Origin: Phoronis australis
Taxonomy: Eukaryota; Phoronida; Phoronidae
NCBI GenBank assembly: GCA_002633005.1
Contig: NMRA01000003.1
Location: 1,918,727 to 1,978,726 of the forward strand
Length of the DNA stretch: 60,000 nt
Reading direction: 5' to 3'
The notes under the pieces are model-generated. The model saw only the letters and a program-made list of their open reading frames with translations, made no database searches and was not told where the DNA came from. Of the stretch, positions 20,401 to 32,924 are shown piece after piece. Within the stretch, counting starts at the first letter, position 1; each line of letters begins with the position of its first letter. The position numbers were made by a program, and so were the translations under genes.

Positions 20401-23400
20401 TGGATGTTTCAGACAGTTCTTGAACACTGATCCTACATTTTTTTGGGTGATTTACTGCTAAGAAATTAGAATATGAAAATTTTAAAGGCTGGTAATGTAA
20501 ATATTATGTTGCGTTTATTTGAAACTTCTCTTCACCGCCACAGCACTTTATAACCAGTAAAACTGTATAATGAAGCGTGAAAATTATACTTCTCAAAGGC
20601 CGTGGTTGGACGTAAAATCCTTTGACATATCTCATGTGCAGTAAAGACCGTTATCATACATGTCAAGTCTGATGTTAGAGTTCCAGCTGACCTATTTTGG
20701 TGATGTACATTTAGACTTTGAAATGTAGAATTAAAATTTAATTGTTTAGAAATTATTTAAAAATAAGCAATGTTACGTTGCACTGTATCAACATTATGTG
20801 AATGTTGCCTTGAGTGTATGTACATGACTGTACAGTTTTTATCAATATTAATCTGAACTTTTATCAAATATCTGAAATGTAACAGTGAGTCTTATTTGGA
20901 GAGCAATTGTTTAAAAACAAAAAAGGAAATAATGTGATAAAAGTTTGTGTGCAAGTAATACACGTCAGGTAAAGTTGTTTCCTTCTACTAGTTATTCTTG
21001 GACTTGTCACTTTTTGTTTGAAGATTTTCAGGTTTGTTTTGCTTTTTTGTATCTAGGAACATTTATTCGAGGACTGGAAACCACGGCAACATATGACCCT
21101 GCCAACCAAGAGTTTGTCCTCAACTCCCCAACACTTACTGCCCTCAAGTGGTGGCCTGGCAACTGTTAGTATCATTTTATGCCTTTATTGGTGTGTAAGA
21201 TGTAACATTGAAGTTGGTCATACTCACATGTTTTAAACTGTCTAACTTTGAGGTTGGTACCAGGAATTTCCGTAGATAAGCCCATGGGCGTGTACTCAGA
21301 AAATGAAAATTTTCAGGCATTTTAGCAACACCAAATAAACACGCGGACGTTTATTCGGAAAAATGCGTGTAAACGGAAAGCCATAGTTTTGCTTGACTTG
21401 ACACTATTTTACTTAAAAATGTGTTTTTAATTTTTTTTGTTAATAAATGCATAGTTTGCCAACGCCTTGTTTGTTTTTATAAATGATAAATGCTCCACAA
21501 ATCTGAGGGAAATTTCCAAATAAACACCTCACTGTCTGGCACTTGACACCACAAGTTGTACCACCAAATAAACGCCCATGGGTGTGTATTTGGCATAATT
21601 TTCTAAATCAACGCCCATGGGTGTTTCATCGGGTGGGCTTATCTACGGAAAACCACGGTATGCTTTCATCTAGGTTAGTGTGTTTTCACAATGTTGCTAA
21701 GCAATGTCAAATATTTAAAATTTGTAGAGTTGAAGTTAGAGCTTTCTGTAAATAGTTCTTTAGTGACTAAGAATTTGCTTTTATTGCTTGCAATCAACAA
21801 TTTATTCCCTTCTGTTTCAGTGGGTAAAACCACCAATCACGTGGTGGTGATGGCCATCTTGTTTTCTAAAGGACAAACCTATGGCATGCAACCCTTCCTA
21901 CTTCAGACCAGAAGTATGGTGGACCACAAGCCTTTGCCAGGTAGGTTATCTCCTACAGTGGCACACCAAGTGGTGTTAAAAACAGCTATGTGTTTATGTA
22001 AGACACTGCCACTTTGATTCTTTGCCTGGACTTATGCCTAAGACACGCTTCAAAGGGGTTCTGCAGGGCATGCAGTCAATCAAGGTCAGGCGAGCTTCAC
22101 AATCAGAATCTATTTGTCATCACTCTGGCTTGTAGGAGACCTGAAGGGTTTCAGCGGCAAGTCTGGCAGGTTTTGTGGAAAATTGAGAAATTGTGTACCT
22201 GTTTATTTGTCTCATCAGATGCTGGACTTAGGTTCCAACAATTGTACGTTCCTTGTCAATTTCCACACAAACCACAGCTGATTTTAAAACAGACACTGAC
22301 AGGGGTCATGACAATGCAATTGGTAATGATGGGGGGAGAATTTTCCCCTCACTCAAAAAATTCTCTTCTCAGAAGGTACAGACACACACACTGTACAGTT
22401 AGCAGAAGGTCCGGGGTTAGTCCCGGTCAGGGACTAAAATCTTTTCGAACTTATGTTCATTAGGTCATATGATGTGGCCAAGAAGTGACGTGCAGACCAG
22501 ATTTACAATGTTTGTGTTAATATGGTACTTCTGAATTTTAGTCTTGCTTTTTTATTATAGGAATTACACTTGGTGATATTGGCCCAAAACTGGGATATTG
22601 GTCCAATGACAATGGTTTTATGAAGCTGGATAATGTGCGCATTCCTCGGGAGAATATGTTGATGAAAAATGCAGAGGTACTAAATACCATTAATACAATT
22701 TCGTGGGACATTTGTTTTGTACTACTGACTTCAAGAGATTCTGTTTTGTGACTTTTTTGTGTTATGCTAAGAACTATCTTTCACTAAATTGTTTCAGCTA
22801 CACTGGTAGTACACTGGGCCTGCTTCCGTTTATAGCTACTTATTCATGGATTAATTTTTGTTGAGTCTTTATTTGACAGAAACAAACACACAGCATGGTA
22901 GGTGATGTACAAAATGTGTCATCGAACACGTGTACTTGTATTGCTATTTTAATCCGCGATGACACTGGGGTTATTGATTATGCAGGGGTGACTGATAATG
23001 CGTCGGGGTGACTGGTAATGGAGAGTTGACTGTATTGCTACTTTTAGTAAATTTGCCCTCCAAGTCTCCATCTCCATACCTTATTGACCAGAATAATTTT
23101 GCCTAAACACATCTTGTTTTCTCTGCAAATCATGTTCTTTATAAATCCTACTGAATTGGTCATTTACCCGGCAACTAAATCAATCATTATTGTGCTATGT
23201 CACACCTCTCCATCCACAGCCTGTTAGTTATATCCTTGCTTTTATTATTACAACAGGTTTCTTCAGCTGTGTATTCTATTTGTATTTCCTACTAAGGTGA
23301 GACCAGACGGAACAGTTGTTCAGAAGCGCAGTGATAAGCTGACTTATGGCACTATGGTCTTTATTAGGTCAGCAATCGTGTACGAAATGGGTACAACCTT

Positions 23401-26400
23401 AGCCCAGGCAACAACTATAGCCATCCGCTACAGTTGTATAAGAAGACAATCAAAGCTGGAACCAGGGTAAATTCTTTAATTATCTCTTATTTTTTATTTC
23501 TGTTATGTTTGTTTTTTATTTTTAGTTTTAAGTGATTGTTGTATGTAGAATTTTTGTTGTGTGTGTTTTCATTAGTTTCAAACAATTTTCTCCAAGTCTG
23601 TGGGGTTGTGCTGTATTGTAATTTAGTAAATGGCTGTAATACTTTCCTTTTTGCAGTGCTGCTGAGCCAAAGATTTTAGAATACCAAACTCAGCAACACA
23701 AGCTTTTGCCATTGTTGGCCACAGCTTACGCGTATTGGTTTGCTGGTAGAAAAATGATGGCCACATACATCCAAATCACGTCTCACATTGAGGAAGGGAA
23801 TACAGAAAGACTCCCTGAGGTAAGTATAATGATGTGACTTGAGATTACAGAATCTTATTGAAGCTTTTTTTGTTAAGGATGGGTGTTTGTCATTAGGTGA
23901 CTATTGATGTTGTCTTTAATTGATGTTCAGTTGTACTGATTACTTATGTAGGTTAAAGTGGTGTTAAATTCATTGCGAAGTAAGATATCTGTATTACTTA
24001 GGTTTGTTAATATTTGTGAATTGTTCGTAGAGAAGAGAACAGACAAACTATGTATGATCGCCATGTAATATATGCAAACCATGGAAACATCAAGTTTATT
24101 CGTCCTTACCATGACGTTGTATTTAACGTCCAGTTTGATACTAGTCGAGATACTTGTCCGTTATCACTGCCTTCTCACTCATCAGTTGTTACTCTTCTCA
24201 CTCATCAGTTGTTACTCTTCTCACTCATCAGTTGTTACTGTCTCCTCACTCATCAGTTGTTACTGTCTCCTCACTCATCAGTTGTTACTGTCTCCTCACT
24301 CATCAGTTGTTACTGTCTCCTCACTCATCAGTTGTTACTGTCTCCTCACTCATCAGTTGTTACTGTCTCCTCACTCATCTGTATATGTTGCAGTTACATG
24401 CACTGTCCTGTGGCTTGAAGGCCCTCACCTCCTGGGTGATGTCCAGTGGTGTGGAGACCTGTCGCATGTCGTGCGGTGGACATGGCTACTCACTGGCCAG
24501 TGGCTTGCCATTCCTGTACGCTCTTCACACACCGGCGTGTACATATGAGGGTGAGAACACGGTCCTGATGTTGCAGACAGCCAGGTTAGACTTCACTATT
24601 TCTATGATCACTTCGATTAGGCATATTAACCTGGATCAAATCTTAATCATCAAGAATAGAGAAATGTGTCTTACCTGGCTACAGATATTTGTTTCTCTCA
24701 AAGAGGATTTTATATACAGTGAGAGGAAGCAACTTCTGCTGTGGACACTTGTACTGGGGATTGACTGTTGGACACTGCCACACTAAGACAAGTGAAAGTA
24801 AAATAATCAGAGTGGGTTAGGCACGGAATTACTTATCTTTCTGGATAGAAGGTTAAGTGAGATGACAAGACAAGCGGAAGCAGGGATGGTTGTGGAAGCT
24901 ATCAATAACAGATGATTATGGCCTATGTGGCTACAGACTTCTACAACCTCTCCCAAGAAGTGCGTAATGACTATATTTAAGAGGGTTTTGATGAGTTTCA
25001 CATCAGGTGTTTTGTGCAATGGGCCCGACCTCTGTATCCTGCAACCGTCCGATACAATTCAGGCATCGGACCGCCTGCAACATTATTAATGCAAAAATAA
25101 CTTAAATCAAAAAATTTTCTTCCTACCGTTACGAAGTCTTCCACTGAACGTTTTAGATTGATATTTTCACATTAAGAAGTTCATCTGAATTAATTATAAT
25201 TTCTGTCATCTGCTGAGACAGAATAGTGTTGGATTCTCAGATGATATGAACTTTCATAAGTCTTGGAATATTGGTTCCATATGTTCTAGTTTCTCTTATT
25301 TCTACATTTACCTATAATTAAATATAAAACATCTTCATCATTCATTAAGTGTTAACTATGTTTAGTCTGGAGTCTCAGTCAGATTGTTTCCTGGTAGGGA
25401 AGTTTTACCCATGTCAGCTCTAACCCAACAGGTGTCAGTCTGGTTGTCATTTGTAGGGAGGCATTCAATTAATCTTGTATTACCGATTGGATTGTAATTA
25501 TCATTTTCACTTCTGCATGCAATTATTTCCATTCTATAGGTGTTGAGAAACACAGTATTTGTGTCATGTTTGGTTTTAAAAAAAGTTACAAATTATCATC
25601 ATTTTCTTTTGCAAGTATTTGTGTTTGTCTCTGTGGTGTGTATTTTGTTGATAGCTGCTATCATACCATTTACCCTGTTCTTTCTTATGTCTTGTTATAT
25701 TAGGTACTTGGTGAAAGCCTACGCCAGTGCTCAGAGTGGGCAAAAGTTGCCAGGGTTTGTCAATTACATGACCTTGAGGGATGGAAAGTGTAAAATTGAC
25801 AAGAATATGAAGTTGGATAGTATAGTTACTGCTTACAGACACAGAGCAGCAAGGTATGGGAATTCTACACATCTTTAGTGGTATGGAGATTGTAGCACGA
25901 AGGCCCGGGATCCAATCTTTGTACCCTTAAGTTTTCTCAAAATCAAATTAAAATTCTTGTTGTTATACACAGACAAATGTCGATAATTTTATGCTTAAAT
26001 ATGTAATGGTTTACTTGATAACTCCTGGATTTGATCTACAAGCTCAAGTAAAATCTTTCGAGTTTAGACCCAAATTTATAGCTTTAAATGCTGGAGTAAT
26101 CAACTGCATACCGTCATCCAAGTAAACCATAACATAATAAAACACAGGATCATAGACTCCTATCTTGAGTTTGTATAAAGTACCAAGTTTGTACCCCAGC
26201 TCAAGTATGTTTCATCAAAATGTACATGGTGGTAAAGAAGATATCTTGACGTGCATATTTTTTCTACTTATTTCAAAGTATATTAATTGTTTAGAACTAT
26301 TTCAGTGTTGGATTATAACTAGTTCACTTCTAGTTGTTATCATAACTATTGCTATTAAATGTTTATATGCACTCTTAATTGTTTTTGTTAGATTGGTGAG

Positions 26401-29400
26401 GGTAGCAGCCACAAAGGTGAACAGGTTAATATCTGAAGGCTTACAACACTGGGAAGCTTGGAACAAGTGTTCTGTAGAACTGGTCAAGGCTGCGCAGGTA
26501 GGAATCACAATACAAGTAGGTCATACAGCTCGTTCTTCATGAAGCTGGAGTCTATCAGAGGTCCATCATAGCTCGATTGAGAGCAGGTATTCTACCAGTA
26601 GAGGTTGAGGTGGGGCCGTACTTCGGAATTCCTGTGAATGAACGCATTTGTCGTGTTTGTAAAAACGGAATTGAAGATGAAGTTCATTTCATTTTTGATT
26701 GTGAAAAATATACTCACATTCGACCATTTTTTATGCGGAGTTCTGCCCTACCTCAAATATTCCAAAGTAACTTGAAAGGTCTTGCGAAATTCATTCAAGA
26801 TGCTTTGCAGCTTAGAAGTAAGTATTTGTTTATAAACTAGTCTGATGTGGTCATATTTGAGCGTGTGCAATATGTTATGTAATGGTTTGATTACTATTAG
26901 GTGACTGACCAAGCCCATTGAGGCTGGGTGGTGTGGTGAATATTCTGTCTTTGAGATTGTATTTACTGGCACCCTTGTGTCACTATAATAAATAAATAAT
27001 AAAATATATCACAGGACTGGTGTGTTCTGTTTTGTACATGTTGGGTGTTGAAGCAGGAGTCATGCTTATCACAGGACACGCATGTCACCACATTTTGGGG
27101 GTGAAAATCAACTTATTGACCTGGGTGAATGTCAATAATTGTGAATTGTCTACTACAGTTCCCATTACACCAGTTGTAACTCTCACAATGTTAAGCATTA
27201 CAATAAATACGCGTGTTAGTATGGGCATATAGTTTGCTTTTTCAATCTTTGATTATGTTTTGCATTCATGGATATTCAACTCGAGTCAGTATATTGCAAT
27301 ACTGGTTGCTGTTATGGCAACGCCAAATTCGAAGCTTGAAATTGCAATTATGTTTCACATGCACACTGAACATGATATTGGCAGATCACCATCGCTTTTG
27401 TTTTTATATGACTAAATGATATTTCTTTATTGTTTTGCATATTAATTGTTCCTGTATGGCTAAAAACCATGGTATGTTTCGTAAAAATTTATTTTAATAA
27501 CTTATTGATCATTTCCCATTTTTAACAGCCTTTGCTTGATCAGAAATCTATGTTGTACTTTGTCCAAAACTTCATGAGTAAAACTGGTATCAGGCCCATT
27601 GACCAAGTAACAAATAATGAAAAACAAAAAAGCAGCCTCCCTAAGCTTACTTTTTAATGTAATCATGAAATAAAATTATTGACTGTCACTTTCAGTCATC
27701 ATTTTGTTTTTCAGACCCATTGATCGCATTGTGGGGTGAGAAAAACAAAGTTTATGATTGTGTACTCTATCTTCTTCTCATGGTTTAGTGGTACATTAAT
27801 TTTGAAATTATTGAAGAAGTCATTTGCTAATATCTTTCCTTGTAGGCTCACAGTCACTGCTACATTGTACAGAACTTTGTCGAGTTTGTCCAAGAACGCG
27901 ACTGTAGCTTACCAGTGAAGCGAGTGTTGACTCAGTTGTGTAAACTTTACAGTTTGCATGGAATTGTAGAGAATTCAGGCGACTTCCTCGTTGTAAGTGG
28001 GAAAGTTGGGACAGTGTGTGAAAATGGCTTGAATAATTGTAAAACAATTTTATTGCCAATAATTCAAAGTTAACTCACTTTTACGATGACTTCTGTACCT
28101 GTTGAAGGTTCATCTACTTTTGATTTTACTAATGCAGCGGAAATATCTTTGAACTATATTCATGGGTGGCACAGCACTGAAAAAAATGCGGGGGCTAAAG
28201 CCCCCCCAGCCCCCCTGTGGTGCACCGCTTATAAACAATGGGTGTGGTAGCACTGAAAAAAAGTACATTTCATTCGACATGCCAGTAATCCAGATTCTTC
28301 CAATCAGCATGTATGTGCAGAGATACTGTTGTTCCATAGCATGGCTTCATGACTGGTGCTCAACTTGATTTAGGCAATCGGTGCATAACAAAGATACTGT
28401 TGTTCTGTAGGATGGCTTCATGACCGCAGCGCAGCTGGATTTAGCCAATCAGCACGTTCTTCAACTACTTGCTGACATCCGTCCAAATGCTGTTCCTCTC
28501 GTTGATGCTTTTGACTTCCCTGACCGTGTGCTGGACAGTGTCCTCGGTCGATATGATGGTCAAGTCTATGACAACTTGTACAAGTGGGCACGTGACTCGC
28601 CCTTGAACGAAAACGAGGTTGGTGCTATTTGGAAATTTATCGATAAACCCATGATGGGGAATAGTAGGTAGTATTCACTTCATTGTTTGATCATTACATT
28701 TGAGTGCTTCATACTCAGGGCTCCNTTGAAACTATTGAAGAAGTCATTTGCTAATATCTTTCCTTTGTAGGCTCACAGTCACTGCTACATTGTACAGAAC
28801 TTTGTCGAGTTTGTCCAAGAACGCGACTGTAGCTTACCAGTGAAGCGAGTGTTGACTCAGTTGTGTAAACTCTACAGTTTGCATGGAATTGTAGAGAATT
28901 CTGGCGACTTCCTCGTTGTAAGTGGGAAAGTTGGGACAGTGTGTGAAAATGGCTTGAATAATTGTAAAACAATTTTATTGCCAATAATACAAAGTTAACT
29001 CACTTTTACGATGACTTCTGTACCTGTTGAAGGTTCATCTACTTTTGTTTTTATTAATACAGCGGAAATATCTTTGAACTATATTCATGGGTGGCACAGC
29101 ACTGAAAAAAATGCGGGGGCTAAAGCCCCCCAGCCCCCCTGTGGTGCACCGCTTATAGACAATGGGTGTGGTAGCACTGAAAAAAAGTACATTTCATTCG
29201 ACATGCCAGTAATCCAGATTCATCCAATCAGCATGTATGTGCAGAGATACTGTTGTTCCATAGCATGGCTTCATGACTGGTGCTCAACTTGATTTAGGCA
29301 ATCGGTGCATAACAAAAATACTGTTGTTCTGTAGGATGGCTTCATGACCGCAGCGCAGCTGGATTTAGCCAATCAGCACGTTCTTCAACTACTTGCTGAC

Positions 29401-29957
29401 ATCCGTCCAAATGCTGTTCCTCTCGTTGATGCTTTTGACTTCCCTGACCGTGTGCTGGACAGTGTCCTCGGTCGATATGATGGTCAAGTCTATGACAACT
29501 TGTACAAGTGGGCACGTGACTCGCCCTTGAACGAAAACGAGGTTGGTGCTATTTGGAAATTTATCGATAAACCCATGATGGGGAATAGTAGGTAGTATTC
29601 ACTTCATTGTTTGATCATTACATTTGAGTGCTTCATACTCAGGGCTCCATTTCATGAAACTATTTTAGTCTTAACTTAGACCGAAATAACAATGTTGTTA
29701 TTCCACCACATAGCCTTAATCATCAAAATTATTGTGTCTTATATGTTAATAAGTCTGTTAATAAGCTGCTAGGTGGCTTGACTTTGAGGTGTGGTGACTC
29801 AGTGAATTAGTGAATTATGTGACTGGTTTATCTTGTTCATAGGTGTGTTTCAGTCTCTCCATTTCTAAGCATTGTTTTTTATGACTCATTTCAGGTAAAT
29901 GATGCACACTTCAAGTATGTCAAGCCCCTGCAGGAGTACATGAAAGCCAAACTGTAG
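17498..29957 (+). CDS. ACOX1: Peroxisomal acyl-CoA oxidase 1
   Basis: This is the FAD enzyme for the first step of peroxisomal beta-oxidation: acyl-CoA to trans-2-enoyl-CoA with hydrogen peroxide. Exons are 17498-17618, 18728-18887, 19751-19911, 21057-21164, 21821-21940, 22561-22676, 23297-23466, 23657-23819, 24394-24584, 25704-25853, 26392-26497, 27846-27992, 28411-28617 and 29895-29957. All introns are GT-AG, phases agree, and the total is 660 residues, the length of human ACOX1 as I recall it. Visible blocks are [54 protein letters not shown] (with the catalytic Glu) and VLGRYDG. The C-terminus AKL is a PTS1 peroxisome signal. Exons 12 and 13 recur at 28771-28917 and 29335-29541 after an N and are treated as an assembly overlap. 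Intron 11 holds a LINE tail. Confidence 0.95.
21258..21660. mobile_element. DNA-transposon-like element with about 30-bp inverted ends
   Basis: The left end TACCAGGAATTTCCGTAGATAAGCCCA and the complement of the right end, TACCGTGGTTTTCCGTAGATAAGCCCA, are inverted matches. The interior repeats AAATAAACGC and CCCATGGGYGTGTA motifs near both ends. It is about 400 bp with no coding frame, in ACOX1 intron 4. It is best described as a non-autonomous element. The superfamily is not identified. Confidence 0.7.
24173..24380. repeat. Minisatellite (23-25-bp unit) before ACOX1 exon 9
   Basis: About nine units of TCACTCATCAGTTGTTACTGTCTCC or a shorter variant stand in tandem. They end 13 bases before exon 9 begins at 24394. 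The transcript strand is pyrimidine-rich, and every unit contains TCATCAG|TTG, a weak acceptor look-alike. Open frames across the array are repeat artefacts. Confidence 0.9.
26538..27008 (+). mobile_element. LINE 3' fragment inside ACOX1 intron 11
   Basis: The frame at 26577-26840 reads ...[14 protein letters not shown]..., then [20 protein letters not shown] and a later Cys. This is the C-terminal Cys/His segment found at the end of many non-LTR retrotransposon ORFs. It is followed by a short 3' UTR and an AATAAATAAATAAT tail at about 26985-27008. The element is heavily 5'-truncated and lies in the same orientation as ACOX1. Confidence 0.75.
27801..29648. other. Assembly duplication carrying ACOX1 exons 12 and 13
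   Basis: About 923 bp (27801-28724) recurs at 28726-29648, separated by a lone N at 28725. Differences are scattered at roughly one per cent and are mostly intronic. The two I saw in exon 12 (CTTTAC/CTCTAC and AATTCAGGC/AATTCTGGC) are silent, and exon 13 shows none. Only the right copy runs on into the last intron and exon 14. This pattern fits two alleles or overlapping contigs left unmerged. Confidence 0.8.
28157..28233. mobile_element. Small palindromic MITE, copy in ACOX1 intron 12
   Basis: The segment CATGGGTGGCACAGCACTGA...GTGGTGCACCGCTTAT contains a GGGGGCTAAAGCCCCC hairpin. It matches the complement of the 75-bp element at 52972-53046. The assembly duplicate has the same copy at about 29082-29155. 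Confidence 0.65.
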
Positions 29958-32900
29958 GCAGACTCATCCAGGTGTGAAACCGAATATCCATTCCATAGAT
30001 AGAGTGTCATGCCCTCGAATATTAGAAAAATATTCAAAATAATTGGTCCCATTACCTGTAAATAAGTGGGCTGCAAAATTACCAGTTTTCATCATATTGC
30101 ATTTTGAGAATGCGCCTATAATGATGAACTGTTGCTTACCACTATAAGTGCTTCTGACCAACCATTCACTTTATGGCTAGGTCCTAATTTTAAGTGATTT
30201 ATTAAAGATGTTAATTCAGTTACAGTATTTGATCAAGTTGCTACAAATCTGCTTTCTGTCAAACACATTGCCAACACTTACACCTTGATAAAACTGATAT
30301 TAGGTTGGTCCTTAGTCAGATGAGAAGCTTTGGGGAGCATTCAAATATTACGTCATACAACTTTAGCTACTTTTTACCCCTCCCTTCTTCAGTCATGGCG
30401 TGTCATTATGATATGCCCCCCCNCAATCTCCCCACCCCCTGTTTAAGCTGTGATGGATCGGGTCTGTTGTTTGTCTGTCTACATGTTTATAAGGTAAGCC
30501 TAGTGAAAAATGATCAAATCTTGGAAGCGTGAAACGGGGAGTCCTGGTTTTGGAATTAGTCACTTCCATAAGAAAATGAACCAGTTTCAGGACAATATGT
30601 CCTTTGATGAAGTACACATGATGATGTCACCATTAGTCTAACCCCCCTTCTGTACCCTGTCATAAATCGTCATCTTTTACAAACCCTCTCCTCCCCTCGA
30701 GTGATGATATATGTGAATTCTCACTTAGGAAGAATAGACAATTAATTACCCACAGTGTCAACTCAAATCATTGAGCCTGGTCTGTGAACCGGCAATAGGC
30801 CAAGCCCAGAAAGCACCTTTAATAGGAATCAGAAACAAGTTGAGACCAGTTTTACATTAGGTAAATGTTCTGGATCAAATGTTTAATATGTTTTGGCTGA
30901 ATGGTTTTTTCATAGCGGACAAATTATTGTCAGTGAATGTATTCGACATGAGCAACTTACAGAATATGTGCATATTTAGGCACTTATGTACAACCAAGGA
31001 GCAAGTTTTTAAGATAATGTGCGAGTGAAGCTTGATTTTCTCATGATAAACCATATTTGTTGACATGTTATGAATTTAACATGAATTATTTAAGCTATAT
31101 TTAGCCCTGTTCTTTTGACTAAAAAACGAAAATTGAGTTAGTTACCAACTCAAACCACAGGTAATCCATACGTGTGCCACATTTAAGGCACAGCTGGCTA
31201 TTCCTTGTATATCTGCTCGTGAACTGTTTTTTATGAGAATTTGGTCCATTTTTAGTATTTTTCAGTTATAGTTATTCTTAAAATCAACCGTTTTGTAATT
31301 GGTAAGTCAAAATTTCAATTGCACATAATTTCAAAAAGTTCATCCTTGGTTTTACTTAAAGGTGTTTCACTGGTCATCGTATATACGTAATAGGTGACTT
31401 TTCATATTGGCGCTCTCTAGAGTAATGAGAGCATGAAAGTGATCGCGACTCAGATTAGATCTACAGAAATTCAATCACTAAACAATGGTTCATTAATTCA
31501 AAAGCAGAGGAATAAATTCCACTATCAGTAATCAGCCACTCCTATTGTTTGAGAAGTAAACTAGTTTATTTTAGTTTTTTGACACTGACTGGGGTCGCAA
31601 TTCTTTCTCTTGATCACCTGCTGCCACTGCCTTTGTTGGGGATAAGTCTTCGGAGAGCAAAATGTATGGAACATGATGTCCCGGTTCATCACTTGATATT
31701 TCATAAGGTTTGCCTTTTTTGTAAGGCATTATTACATCTCTCAGCACAGCAGTGGTAATTTGACAGCATTATAATAATGGGAAGAGCTGTTTTATACCAG
31801 AAGGTTGAAACCTTCCATCCTCATTATGTGGAATTTGTAGGTGGTGCTGAATGCCTGCCCACCAAAGACCTGATCACCATTTGGCTGGACAGTGAATTTC
31901 AATATGGCATGGCTGTTTCAAATGTCGGGTATTGGGGATATAGGTGCTGGTTCACATCATATAGACGATGGGCCTAAATATATATATTTATGGTGGAGTT
32001 GCCCACTTTCAAATTCTAGTGCAATAAGTACTTTTACAAGGTATGTTTGTGATTTTTGGAGATACTGTGTAGTTCCGATTCACTAAGAAGCTTCTTAGTT
32101 TTTCTTTAAGAACACCTGTGCTTGCTAATCTGTCACGACTCTTCTGAGATTTAAAATGGGTTTAAATGAGATTGTAAGTTTACAAAATCTCTTTGTTGGA
32201 ACGCTGACTTTAGAGTCATGCTATAAGATATAGAGACACATTTTAGCAAATCTTTAAAAGTTACAACTTTTTAGTGCAACAGCTTTCTGAAAATTGTTGG
32301 AGTTGAAAAATCGTGTTTAATCAACATAAATGATTTATTTGAATAAATATTTACATCTACTGAATACTTTAAAGTATGCACCTGTCAACAACTTTCTTTT
32401 AAACTGTGTACCAAGCGTTCATTCTTCTAAAGAAAAGAGTATGGTTTTGAACAAGGAGTTAAAATACACTCATAGGAAAAATCACTAAATAACATTAATA
32501 CTGACCAAACATCTCTGACTTTGAAATATACAATGGAGTACAAACGATGACAACAAATATCAATTAAAAATCAGAAAACAAATATTCAGGTCTTCATAAG
32601 AGCAAAACATTGTCAGGGGTCTTAACCTAGAACAAAACCCGTAGTCAATAAATTAAAAAATTACATACACGTTTTATGCGAGTTTTGACATAACTCTTAC
32701 ATGAATTGTGACCAAACGTATCACAAGTTTTAAGTTGAAATAACCAGACATCAAACTATGCAATTTATGTACAATGTCTGCTGTGTCGTTCACTAACTAG
32801 ATCACGTATTCCAATCTTTCTCGTTGCTGCCCTCTGAAGTTTATTGGAAACTCGAGTCTTGTAAAAATGGCAAGATTGCTGCTGCGTCCTTTCTGGGGAA
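29958..32900. other. Intergenic stretch between convergent ACOX1 and the zinc-finger gene
   Basis: No gene was recognised. The stretch should hold both 3' UTRs. A single N sits in a C-rich run at 30423. Open frames at 31549-32086 on the + strand show no family resemblance and are most likely chance. Bases 32330-32345 contain TTTATT, a possible - strand poly(A) signal about 590 bases beyond the zinc-finger stop codon. Confidence 0.5.
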
Positions 32901-32924
32901 CCTTTACCTTCTCGCGCAATTGCA

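Noticed and set aside
22400-22440. tRNA B-box-like GGGGTTAGTCCCGG
   Set aside because: It does not match the GGTTCRANNCC box, and no A box or cloverleaf arms could be built around it.
22014-22463. 149-codon frame in ACOX1 intron 5
   Set aside because: No recognisable motif; it lies wholly inside a well-supported intron.
24050-24786. Three long overlapping open frames (122, 158 and 210 codons)
   Set aside because: They are produced by the minisatellite, whose unit lacks stops in several frames. The true coding part is only ACOX1 exon 9 in one frame.
31549-32086. Overlapping + strand frames downstream of ACOX1
   Set aside because: No family resemblance, no splice logic and no start context; probably chance in intergenic sequence.
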